This document shows positions 1 to 10,135 of a stretch of 64,000 nucleotides of DNA, one piece after another. Within the stretch, counting starts at the first letter, position 1, and each line of letters begins with the position of its first letter. The notes beneath the pieces were generated by a model, which saw only the letters and a program-made list of their open reading frames with translations, did not search any database and was not told the DNA's origin. The translations under genes were made by a program, and so were the position numbers. Source of the DNA: Sesamum alatum (Eukaryota; Streptophyta; Magnoliopsida; Lamiales; Pedaliaceae); assembly GCA_034509735.1 (NCBI GenBank), contig JACGWO010000003.1, forward strand, positions 36,540,466 through 36,604,465, given 5' to 3'.

Positions 1-1200
1 TATAAAAAAAATTAAAATGTGATAAAAGATCAATGCGAGACTGATTGATCACCTGCCTCAGTACTCTGAAAATTTTAATGTAAAATGCAATAAAATATTA
101 AATTATGCTACCGGATCTAAAAGGAAATATTAAATGCAGATTGTCCTCTCAGCTCTCAATTTGAAGGCAGAGGTTGTCCACCAGAAAATGAATTAATTGT
201 TACAACCTTTATTTAATTATTTCAAATTTTTTTTTTTTGTTTGGTTGTTGAAATAATTAATTGGTAGGTTTCGTGTTTGATTTCTCTCCTCAGGCTCTCA
301 TATTATTTTATATGAGAGTCTACTCTCTTCCCTGTGCACATGATTAATACTAACATCACATCACATCACACACTTTGTCTGTCTCTATCAAATTTTGGGA
401 AGTAATATAGTATAATACATAGGTACCTGCCGTTTGTTGACAAAAGGTTTATGCCTCAAAATTCGAAAGTACGTGGGTTCAATCAGCAAACTTTGAACAT
501 GTGATGTCAGTACTAATAATGACATATATTTAGGAGGTTGTTCCTTGGGTATTTACTCTCCATAATTGATCCAAAATTGATCTCCCAATTCATGGTATTA
601 TTAATTTAGTATGCAGTATTGATTCGGGTCGAGGTCCTATGCAATATAGAATTGATTCTGGTGATGATTAGGCAATGATATGATTGAGAGTCTTGACGAG
701 TACATATAGGATTGCATAATGCGATTTCACTGCAGAGTACAATTTGATGATAATAAATGCATACATGTATAATAGGATCTTTAATATATTAATAGAGATT
801 TATATGTTAGAGTTTGTGTGGGTCACGTATCATTAAGATGACCGTCAGATTGGTTCTGCATCAATGGTTGACAAAACGGGTCCTTCGCCAAAAAAAGACA
901 TGGATCTTTGAAGCGTTTGGACGTTTTCTTGCTCCCAAGGAGCATTTTGGTCCTTCTGGGCTTTTTCAATGTATTTTTTCTTGCATATATGAAGAAGGAT
1001 TTACGTCTCTACTTCTGTTTTTTTTTTAAAATCTAATGGTAAGCGCTTATCTAACGATTCAATATAGAGAACTTGTAAATTTGAACCTCTCCAACTAGCT
1101 GCTGAGGAGTAATTGTTAACGTTTTATCAGTACCATCGATTATTCGATAGAATGTATCTGGCAAAAAATGAACTGCTTGATTGATGCACAATCATTATAT
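1..1200. other. AT-rich intergenic sequence, no gene seen
   Basis: I see no coding region, RNA gene or repeat with recognisable ends here. Short open frames, such as one at 814..1029, are low-complexity and end in a poly-T run. They have no family resemblance. Confidence 0.6.
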
Positions 1201-2240
1201 GTTGATCGTCTAGTCTAGTCGAGGGCTAACAGCTCGCCCAGTGGCCCTCGGGTGAGCATGGCCATATTATGTCAATCGTCATTCTAGTACGGCCTAGCCG
1301 GTGGCCCTTACAAGGGGGCAACCACCTTACATTGATTATAATTATAATCCTTGTAAAAATATGGCCCAAACCCAATCGGCCCAACTCAGTTTTCATTTGG
1401 ATGGCAGGCTGAATTCCGACCCACACTTACATTGGCCCACTGGTTGATCCGGCCCACTGGTTTGCCCTACTTGATTCTTAACTCTGCTCCGTCTCTTCTC
1501 TAAAATGCTGAAACCCTTAAAGGGTCTTCTTCTGAGTTTGTGCCCCCTCGTCATTTCAGTCTTGTTCTCTCCAATCGTCACCTTCCTCACCTCTTTCTCT
1601 GAAATGGCTCCTCGTTCTCCTCCGTCGGTGTTAATGGCGGTTCGCTATAAAAGCCTTCATCCGCCTCCTCTCTATTCACAAAGTCTGAATACCCTTCTCT
1701 CTTTCTCTTCTCTGATTACTCTCTATAATCTGAACCTTCGTGGTTAAATCTCTTACAGCCTTTGTGGCCGAACCTCTGTGGTTCTACAGCCTTTGTGCCC
1801 GAACCTCTGTGGTTCTAACCCTAAAGCCTTTGTGGCCGAACCTCCGTGGTTCTGAGTCTAAAGCCTGTGTGGCCTTGCATGTGTGGCTGTCAAGTTCAAG
1901 CCTAGCAACCGTGAAACTGGGTTGCCGGCCTCTGGCCTTTGTGGGTCTTGGGTCGTGACCAAGAACAGGCTCCCTGAGCCTTTTCATTGCACTCTGTGAT
2001 CCTAATATTTGATCTCAGGGCTTAATTTCATATTTGAACTGTTTCAATTCCTGTTTACATTAAGATCTTGATTTGTATTAAGGGTTATTGGACCTTATTT
2101 CTCTCTGTAATAAGTTAGAAAAAGTTGATGTTCGAGATCTGTATCCTGGTGCTGTTTCCTATCAATCCTAAAAACACAACCATCTCATATCAATTGTCGC
2201 CTTAATAACACCTCGTCCTGAAAGGTTGAGACCTCCTCAA
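1201..2240. other. GC-richer block with TATA-like signal, possibly LTR-derived
   Basis: Base composition is clearly less AT-rich than the flanks. The motif CTATAAAAG near 1645 is followed by a pyrimidine-rich stretch, as at a transcription start, and then by a short tandem repeat. No long coding frame follows. A TATA box plus tandem repeats with no gene resembles the promoter half of a retrotransposon LTR, but I found no second copy, primer-binding site or target duplication, so this is only an inference. Confidence 0.3.
1732..1875. repeat. Short tandem repeat, about 30-37 bp unit
   Basis: The phrase AGCCTTTGTGGCCGAACCTC followed by TGTGGTTCT recurs at about 1757, 1787 and 1824. Partial units flank it on both sides (GAACCTTCGTGGTT at 1731, AGCCTGTGTGGCCTT at 1861). 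Spacing is 30 then 37 bp, because the second and third units carry an extra CTAA-type linker. Confidence 0.75.
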
Positions 2241-2361
2241 TGTAGTGTGTTGCACCGCCATATATTGTGAAAAAAATAAAATTGTACATATTATAATTGT
2301 CTGTCAATAATGATAACTATTGGCCTAACAATAAAAAGTAATATTTTTGGTGTGATAAATA

Positions 2362-2394
2362 CCTCTCTCTCTCTCTCTCTCGCACACACACACA
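2362..2394. repeat. (CT)n(CA)n compound microsatellite
   Basis: About nine CT units are followed directly by about six CA units. This is a simple-sequence repeat in intergenic DNA. Confidence 0.9.
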
Positions 2395-3917
2395 GAGACA
2401 CGTGTGTGGTGTGTGTGTGGAGCAAGTTTATATTTGTGTGTGAATAATGGTGATCACATGCAACATGGTATTCATCAATCATCGGTGGTTTAATTGCACA
2501 GAAACTCTGAAAACATGCTTAAATAAACATTTAAGGCTCCAAATTACGAGCACATAATTAAATAATCTACTCTATTTATATATAAAATCATGAATATATC
2601 TATATATATAAACCCTTAATTTTTTTTAAAAAAAACTATTCATAGTAATAATCATCCATCTCCATTAATTTACTATTGCAGTTCACTGCAAAAAAAAAAA
2701 TTGCACTACGTTATATACATGACTATATTTTAAAAATTATAATAAATCAATATTATTAACTATGATTAATAGAGGAAACCTACTATTCCAAAAAAAAAAA
2801 AAAGAGAGAGAGTCTCCACAGAGAAAGCAAAATAAGACCTATCAAACTAATAAAACGCGTCAAATTACTCTAATAACCTCGACCAACTAATCTTAGCCAT
2901 GTAATCGGAGTAGGCAAGGAGTAAAGTAATACTTTTCCCCTACCTCTCTTAAATAATACATTTTCTCATTAGTATGAATACCCCTTCATTTATTCATATA
3001 AGGAACTTTTGGGCTTGTAAGAATTTTGATGTAAATGTGTTAAATCGCACATGCTCAATACAAATCATTGCCTATATAGTGAAAAATGGATCGATAGTTC
3101 TAAAACCTATGGTAATTTAGTTTTTTGTATTTATCAATATTTTTGTATATTCCTTAAATTTTTTTTGTAAACAATTATAATTTCAATTATTAATTGGATA
3201 ATCTAATATAGACTTAATACTATGTAAACTAAAGAAAGACAAAATAAATAAAGCACAGAGAGGTAAAAGTGAACTACGTACATATATATCAGAAACTGTG
3301 ACTTATATATATACAATAAAAATTAATATTTATATATGAAGTTCCCCAAGTCCCAAACGTGAGTGACCCACCTGGATTCTCAGGCCAATTTGTGACAGCA
3401 ATCATCAAACTCCCTTTCTAAATATCTATATATATATATATAGGACGTATATTTAATTATTCGCAACACATGCATCCTATTCAACATTTCGTATCCACAT
3501 ACAATTTAAAATATATTTCTCTTTCACAATTATATATTATTATTTAAATTACGTTGGGCAAGCTTTTGCTACCAAAATTGTTGTCACAATAATTAATGTT
3601 GGTAATTCACTTTATTATATATTTCGTCGTAGAGATTATACCAATTAATATAAGTTCTATATCGAGATTTTTCTGATGGTTAAGTAGTAAATTTGTAAAA
3701 GAAAAAAGATATTGTGGAGAATAAGAAAAATGTCATGATTGATGACAGTCTATGACTCTGTCACGCTATTTATGTTAGTATTTTAATAAGAGTGTCCCTC
3801 TCTCAATACTTGGGAATTATCAATCGTGTTGAGGGTAATTCCCTACTTGAATTACAATCGCATCATTATGTATTATTTCATTTTCTTTTCCGTCCTTTGT
3901 TATAATTCGAAAAAATT
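2395..3917. other. AT-rich intergenic sequence
   Basis: No gene is recognised. The sequence is dominated by poly-A/T and TATA runs. Confidence 0.55.
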
Positions 3918-4372
3918 GTATTTTACGTCCTATAACTTATACCGTTTGTGATTTTGGCCCATTAATTTTTGACGTAGCAATTTTGATCTCATAAGTCCAC
4001 AAACGTTGCAATTTTAGTTCCATTAACAAAATCCATTAAAATTTTAATGGAAGGAGCACGTGCATGGCACTTGCTCCGTTAAGTCCATAAGTCACATCTC
4101 ATGAAATATTGCAATTTTAGTCTCATAAGTCCACAAATGTTGCAATTTTAGTCCAATAAGTTCACAAACGTTGCAATTTTAGTCCCATAAGTCTACAAAA
4201 GTTGCAATTTTAGTCCCATGCACGTGCTCCTTCCGTTAAAATTTTAACGAATTTCGTCAGTGGGACTAAAATTGTAACGTTTGTAGACTTATAGAACTAA
4301 AATTGCAATGTCAAAAATTAATGGTACTAAAATCACAAACGATGTAAGTTATGAGATAGAAAACATATAGAT
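3918..4372. mobile_element. Foldback (inverted-repeat) DNA element
   Basis: The left arm reads CTATAACTTATACCGTTTG, then GATTTTGGCCCATTAATTTTTGAC. It is repeated in reverse complement at about 4300..4365 with a few mismatches. A second pair of inner arms contains AGGAGCACGTGCATGG near 4050 and its complement CCATGCACGTGCTCC near 4215. The arms also hold tandem copies of TTGCAATTTTAGTCCCATAAG. No transposase frame is present. This is a non-autonomous foldback or MITE-like element; the exact ends and any target duplication are uncertain. Confidence 0.7.
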
Positions 4373-5937
4373 AGCCATTGATAAGAGTAAAACAAAGTAG
4401 GGGACCTTATAATGGATATTCATATATTGGATGGACCATTTAGAATTTTGCAATTTCCCCTTACAACCATATGTTTTCACATAGAGACAAGGTTAGGTGA
4501 CTTATTTGGCTAATTATTAGATGAAAACTATCATTGGAGTGTAATATTTTCGATTCATCCAAGATTATTGAAATATAGAGATTTTGAGATGAAAAGTACG
4601 CACCCCATAAATGGTAATTTATAACAACGTAAGCTAGAATATGAGGGACATTCCTTTCACGTTTGGTAGTTAAAGTTTTGGTTCATGATATAAGCGCGAT
4701 TTAAAAAATAATTAAGATTGGTCCTCGATCAATCATTAGATTCAAGAGATATAATATGATATTCAATATTGTACAACAATGTAATCCGAATTACGAAAAG
4801 ACTAATTCACCCTCATCAATAAACCATACAATAAATCATTTATACGTTGTATATTTGTTAAACAATCATCTTATTCAAAAATTTAAATATATACAATATA
4901 TAAGTAAAAGTAGGCACGTCTCCTATGTCCCTTGTGCTAACAGTGGCCCTTAGAATTGACATCCAATCATGTGGTGTATGAGAAGCGTGCATGGGACTCT
5001 CCTCAAGTGTGGCCCACTGGATCCCTGCCCATTTCCAGTTACGTCCCATACCTGAGCACCTGAGCCTTTTCAGTCAAACTAATACCTTTTCTTTTTCTTT
5101 TTTTTGGATAAATTAATTTTTTTATTAAAAAAATGCATATATTAGGATTTCAATTACTACTTAAGTATATAAAATATCAACCATATTAAACTCATTTAAA
5201 ACTTAAAAATAAGATTTTATAGGCTAATAGCCATAGTTTTAATCGAACCGAATATCTAATAATTTTTTAAAATTTTAGTTTTTGGTTTAACAGTAAAGTA
5301 GTTTCTATCTAATTTGCTTGCTAACTAATGCAGCAATAGCATGTGGCTCTCTCATGAAATTTAAAGAAAATATATGTAGTTACGTTCTTGCCAAATGTGA
5401 TATACCAATGTGATTAGGACAATCCTATTCGCATCATTCATAAGATGTCTTCCTCTCCATCTCTGAATGCCCATAGAATCCCTAGAGGCCATTGAGATTG
5501 TGCCCAGCAGAAACACACACTCCTTAGCAGAATTTGAGTGGATAAAGAAATATGATTTGAGAATTTAAAAAGAAAAAATCATTAGAATAGGAAAGGTTGA
5601 CACTACCTAAAAATTGTATATCTATGATTAATATTAAATATTATTTTCTATTATAAGTGATTAAGTGTATATGGTAAGTAGTATGATTGTCTCTAATATA
5701 TAAAACCTAGAAATTAGTCCAGGTTCAAGAGGACAGTGTGATGAATAAGTCCTAAAAGATTACCAAATTTGATTAAAAAGACATCCCCGGTAGATGAGAT
5801 TAAGATATCTTGCAATCATTGAGGAAAAAGATCGAGAAAAATAATAATAGAACGACAAACTAAATACTTTGCATGCATTCAATGCTAGTGTATTTTACTA
5901 ATAAGAGCATAAAGTTAATTATTTTTGTGTTCAATCA
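4373..5937. other. AT-rich intergenic sequence
   Basis: No supported gene is present. The only open frames are short and without recognisable domains. Confidence 0.55.
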
Positions 5938-6121
5938 GGGGAAATTCTAGTCTGGACCTGATTCGGCCAAACCTGAATCAATTATATGGCAAATGCAATA
6001 CACTTGTTGTATGATTGGTGTACAATTTAGGAAAAATTACCAATTACATGATAAGTGTATCACACTTGCTCTATGATTGGTTCAGGTTTGACCGAACTTG
6101 GTCCGGACAAGAATTTTCCCT
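5938..6121. mobile_element. MITE family 1, copy A
   Basis: The element is about 184 bp with imperfect terminal inverted repeats. The left end GGGGAAATTCTAGTCTGGAC pairs with the right end GTCCGGACAAGAATTTTCCC, and the inner parts share CCTGAATCAAT and CACTTG. Related copies lie at 25031, 25911, 26103 and 27555. It has no coding capacity. Confidence 0.7.
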
Positions 6122-6643
6122 CAATTAGTAGCCGATTTTTGAACATGAACGTCGTAAATGAACAAGAATGAACGTTGTACACGACAAGTAAAAGTTAATT
6201 GTGTAGTAATTAATTTTGCTTTTGAGAGGGTAAAAGAGATGATGGGTTCCACAGGCATAAATGATAAGTAGCTTTAAGCTTTGAAATTAATGTGAATTTG
6301 CAGAATGTCCTCTAAAGTCCTCCTATTGATTTTCTTTCGGTGATGAGAATAATTTGGGGACCATTCAATAGTCATGTTCTTGGCCTAACTTTCACGGACA
6401 TACAACAACAACAAGATGAGGATGCATTTTGAAAGCATTTGGATCGACGGGAATCGAAATCTCAGTATTCGAAGTGCGTGTTTTGACTGTGAAACTTTAA
6501 ATATTAAGCAATTTTAATTTGAGATGAGTTACGAGGTGATTTACTTATGCATATTATAATACTTTTTAGAAGAATCTAACCCGTTACTACTAATGATACG
6601 AGGGGCTACCGATTGTCGCAAAATTTCCTTATATATTTCAACT

Positions 6644-6984
6644 TGATAGTGCTAGAAAATCAGAATAGGAGAAATTATCAAAACACCCTCGAGTTGTAAA
6701 CGAATTTATAATTGTGCCATAGCGGTTATTAGGAAGTTGTAAAAGTAGTGGGGTGAGGCCAATTTACCAAGGCACCCTCACTGATTAAATCCCGACCGCA
6801 AGATGAGATGCGGTTGAGGGACAATATTGTATTACTATAAATAGGGTGTGAAACCCTTTGTAAAATTATTATGTTCATTTTAATAGAAGCTTATTTCTCG
6901 ACTTTTGGAAGAAGTTCGTGCGCCTCGCGCCATCATTTCGAGTTAGTGTGCGTAGACTAAACACTTCCCGAATCACCCCCCATA
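6644..6984 (+). repeat. 5' LTR of gag-only retrotransposon
   Basis: This is near-identical to 8532..8887 but lacks about 15 nt (the TTACCCCTTGTCACT stretch) upstream of its TATA-like ACTATAAATAGG. It contains a TATA box near 6833 and polyadenylation-type AT-rich sequence. The 3' end (CCCCATA) is altered relative to the CCCATCA end of the right LTR. Confidence 0.85.
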
Positions 6985-6986
6985 GC

Positions 6987-7003
6987 TTGGCGCCGTCTCT
7001 GGG
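6987..7003 (+). promoter_or_regulatory. Primer-binding site of the gag-only element
   Basis: TTGGCGCCGTCTCTGGG starts two bases after the left LTR. TGGCGCC is the usual start of Ty3/gypsy primer-binding sites. Confidence 0.75.
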
Positions 7004-7059
7004 AAACCTGGTCTAGGCATTGAATATGAATTACTCGTTCGAGGGCGAGGAGTGCGAAC

Positions 7060-8060
7060 ATGGGGCAAGAGGAACCCGAGAGCGGAAGGGAAGAGCACGA
7101 GCAAGGCGCCTTGGAGACTCCACCAGCGCACGTCCAGCAGGAGGAGAGGCAAGGCCACGCTTGGAGAATCCACCGGCGCACGGCCAGCAGGAGGAGAGGC
7201 AAGGCCACGCCTTGGAGAATCCACCAGCGCACGGCCAGCAAGAGGAGAGGCAAGGCGACGCCTTGGATAATCCACCAACGCACAGCCAGCCGGAGGAGAG
7301 GCAAGGCCAAGGTTGCTCCTTTGAGAGTCCACCCGTGCACAGCCAGCGGAAGGAGAGGCAGGAGGAGGCCGAGGCTCCACCTCCACCCTCAGTTATTCAG
7401 ATAACTCCCGAGGCTCTTCGCCAATTGGTGGAGGATGCATCCGCCCAAGCAGCAGAGAGAGCCTTGGCCCAGTACGTAGCTGGATGCGCACTATCTCCAC
7501 GACCCCCTCACAATCCTCGCAGAGGCCCAGACGCTCCCGAGGACGGCGAGCAGAGGACCGAGGACGCCTTCGAATGCGTGGACTACGAGGAGAAAGTTAG
7601 CAGAAGGGCCACGCAGCCAGAGAACGACTTCTGCCCCTCGCCTCCTCGTAGGGGGGCGGGTGAAGAAGGTTACTTCCCACATCCTCCACAAGGGATACGC
7701 GAAGGCAGCTACTTTCCACCTCGTCGCCAAGAGGAAATGTCGGCAGCACTAGAATGAGGATACCACGAAATGGGAGTCCCTCCCCCACATGTTTTTCCGA
7801 ATCCTTTAGGACCTCCAAGATACCCAGAGCGACCTTTGGCAATGGCACCTCTGCGGCGGAGTCCCTTCGCCCTCCACATACTAGCAGAAGCCATCCATCC
7901 AAGGGTCAGGATCCCGAGTCTGGATGAGTACAACGGAGTAGGGGATCCTCAGGATCACTTTGATAGCTTCATGGCTAGGGCCGATCTGCTGGACATTAGT
8001 GACGCAGCATATTGTAAACTCTTTCGGACTGGTGAATTATTTATGTCTTTTCCAGATTGA
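7060..8060 (+). pseudogene. Degenerate Ty3/gypsy gag
   Basis: The frame probably starts at the ATG at 7060 (MGQEEPESGREEHEQ). It runs through Glu/Gln-rich repeats, then shifts by one nucleotide at about 7160 into the frame that continues to an in-frame TGA at 7755..7757. The same frame resumes with the gag capsid-like stretch IPSLDEYNGVGDPQDHFDSF and ARADLLDISDAAYCKLFRT, about 7900..8030, which is typical of plant gypsy gag. The expected continuation (a W-F-x-Q-L-P type motif) is missing because of a deletion near 8035, and the frame ends soon after. In life it would have been the capsid protein of the retrotransposon particle. It is now non-functional: one frameshift, one stop (probably CGA to TGA) and a truncation. 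Confidence 0.8.
7113..7372 (+). repeat. Tandem 51-bp repeat inside gag
   Basis: Five units start at about 7113, 7163, 7214, 7265 and 7323. The protein repeat is roughly ENPPAHGQQEERQGHA. Units 1 to 2 are spaced 50 bp rather than 51, which is the frameshift described for the gag pseudogene. The last unit is longer (58 bp) and more diverged. Confidence 0.85.
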
Positions 8061-8531
8061 CGAAGGATGATTTTTGGAAGTCTAAAAACGAAAACTACTG
8101 CAAGGAAAGAGATGAAGAGTCACATACTCGAACCAACTCATTTCGACATTTTTTTTGGAATGTGGCTGAGACTAAGAAGACAGACCAAACACAGCAAGAG
8201 GAAGAAAGTCAGAATATCCCACCAAGTTTACGCATAGAAGAGAAGGAATCCCAGCAAGGGAAGGAGTTAAACATAGAATAGTCTCGAAAGAGAAAAAGCT
8301 TGTATGAAGAAGGGTCCCAAGAAGGAAGAAACCCGTGGCAGAAGTAGAAGAAGGAACAAGAAAAAAAAAAGAAGCCCCAGTAGAAGAGGGATTTGTGCCA
8401 AGAGGAATCTCGGAAGAGAAAAGACTTTACATCAGAAAGGAGCATCATCAAAAAGAGGAAGATGAGTCAAAATCAAATTATCTGTTAGAACTTCCAAATT
8501 TTCCAGAAGCATTTGATAGTTAGGGGGCTAC
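8061..8531 (+). other. Lys/Glu-rich remnant and polypurine tract of the gag-only element
   Basis: This is purine-rich sequence with short open frames (8057..8281, 8335..8523) rich in Lys, Glu and Gln. It probably derives from the nucleocapsid or spacer region of a full-length element but has no motif I can name. It ends in TTAGGGGGCTAC at 8520..8531, the likely plus-strand priming tract abutting the 3' LTR. Confidence 0.5.
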
Positions 8532-8887
8532 TGATAGTGCTAGAAAATCAGGATAGGAGAAATTACCATAACACCCTCGAGTTGTAAACGAATTTACAAT
8601 TGTGTCATAGAGGTTATTAGGAAGTTGTAGAAGTAGTGGGGTGAGGCCAATTTACCAAGGCACTCTCACTGATTAAATCCCGACCGCAAGATGAGAAGCG
8701 GTTGAGGGGCAATATTGTATTTTACCCCTTGTCACTTACTATAAAAAGGGGGTGAGACCCTTTGTAAAATTATTATGTTTATTTTAATAGAAGCTTATTT
8801 CTCGACTTTTGGAAGAAGTTCGTGTGCCTCGCGCCATCATTTTGAATTACTGTGCATAGACTAAACACTTCCCGAATCACCCCATCA
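8532..8887 (+). repeat. 3' LTR of gag-only retrotransposon
   Basis: This 356-bp repeat starts TGATAGTG and ends CCCATCA, and is followed by the target duplication CAACT. It has a TATA-like ACTATAAAAAGG near 8739. Confidence 0.85.
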
Positions 8888-8892
8888 CAACT

Positions 8893-10135
8893 AGTTATTG
8901 TTTGCGCCTATATTTTAGCAAATTTTATAGCTTTTATGGTATAAGTCAAATTTAGCCTGTTTGAGGTCTAAGTTAGGACGCTTTCTTTTAAATACTTCTT
9001 CTATGTTAGAAGTTCATTCGTAAATAAACCAACTTTTTCCCTACGTCGAGTTCTTTGAAAATTGGAGACGCGATTCTCAATTATTCTCTCACATTTTATT
9101 GCTTCCGCTCCATTAGCACATAACTATGTTGCACGTATATACGTCTTGATGTTCAAGAAGCAGCCTATAAGTTTTTGTTCTAATAATGATATTGTATATT
9201 AGATATGTATACGTCACGTGTATAAACTTCTGTTGCCTGTATATTTAAAAAAATATTTTTACAATATCTAGTGTGCATATATTGAATGAAAAATGATACG
9301 TAACAATCATGGGCTTTTTTCGTAATTCTATGTATTTCTTCTATTTTTTATTACAAAAAATAGAAAATCACATTGGCACCCCACGTTCTGGTAAAAATTG
9401 CATCTGAATCTATATCGTGGTCGTGATCCCTACAGCAGATAATTGTCAATTTCAACTGTCCTGGAATGCAGGCGGCTTCTTACACACTTGGTCGGATCCA
9501 GATGGAACTGGGATCACTGTGGAACTTATATATTTTGCAATATAATTTATCGTTGCATCGATTATCAGCTGGTCGAAAATACACTCTCCTCTGTGTTACA
9601 TCTGATGCACAATTCAATGAGGACTCATAACTCTATGGTCCTGACGGCCCCGTCCTATACATCTTATGGCCCGAATTTGATATGAACTAGGTAGCAACAC
9701 ACCGAACGGTCTGAGTTATACCATATCTGTATTCTGTGGATTCCACTGCCGGTTGATCTGATACATCTTGTCTGTAAACGGAATACATTTCCTTTTCTGG
9801 AGTTGCAAATGTGGAGCTTGAATCATCGCATGCTTTTGTTAGGACAAAGAACAAAGCAAAGAACAGAAATAGGCCTTGCATTGAGATTAGAAGAGCTTCA
9901 CGTGAAACTGCTTTTTACCTTAATTTCCACTGAGAAAGAAGAAATACAGATAAGATTGCACCTACTTGGTGCATATAAGTTACTGGATCAGGATGTTCGG
10001 AATGTAAGAGCACGGATCAACAAGATGTTAATTTCTTGATATTTCACAATTACGGTTAGCAGTACAAAATTGTACTACCTCCAAGATTCATATTGTCTTT
10101 GAGTTCTGAAATGGCTGGTTGATGCACTGATGAAC
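8893..10135. other. Intergenic sequence, 3' flank of the coiled-coil gene
   Basis: No gene is confidently recognised. The last few hundred bases probably hold the 3' untranslated region of the minus-strand gene that ends at 10136. A minus-strand open frame at 9687..9881 starts with a hydrophobic stretch (MQGLFLFFALFFVLTKAC) but has no recognisable homology and sits where that UTR is expected. Confidence 0.45.

Larger units (their letters stand above)
6639..8892 (+). mobile_element. Compact gag-only LTR retrotransposon with target duplication
   Basis: Two direct repeats (6644..6984 and 8532..8887) flank 1.55 kb of internal DNA. Both begin TGATAGTGCTAGAAAATCAG. A primer-binding-type sequence, TTGGCGCCGTCTCTGGG, follows the left LTR, and a purine stretch (TTAGGGGGCTAC) precedes the right one. 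The 5-bp sequence CAACT lies at 6639..6643 and again at 8888..8892, a target-site duplication. The interior holds a broken gypsy-type gag and no protease, reverse transcriptase or integrase. It therefore must have relied on an autonomous relative. It fits the description of terminal-repeat elements that retain only GAG. Confidence 0.85.

Noticed and set aside
7113..7372. Regularly spaced repeats that might suggest a CRISPR-like array
   Set aside because: The units are contiguous, with no unique spacers, and encode a protein repeat inside a retrotransposon gag in a plant genome.
6957..7404. Long minus-strand open frames (127 and 137 codons) rich in Leu, Ala and Arg
   Set aside because: They are antisense shadows of the GC-rich tandem repeat in the gag pseudogene and have no independent support.
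9443..10039. Several 60-80-codon open frames, including a minus-strand one with a signal-peptide-like start
   Set aside because: No recognisable family is seen, frames overlap on both strands, and the region is where the 3' untranslated region of the coiled-coil gene should be.
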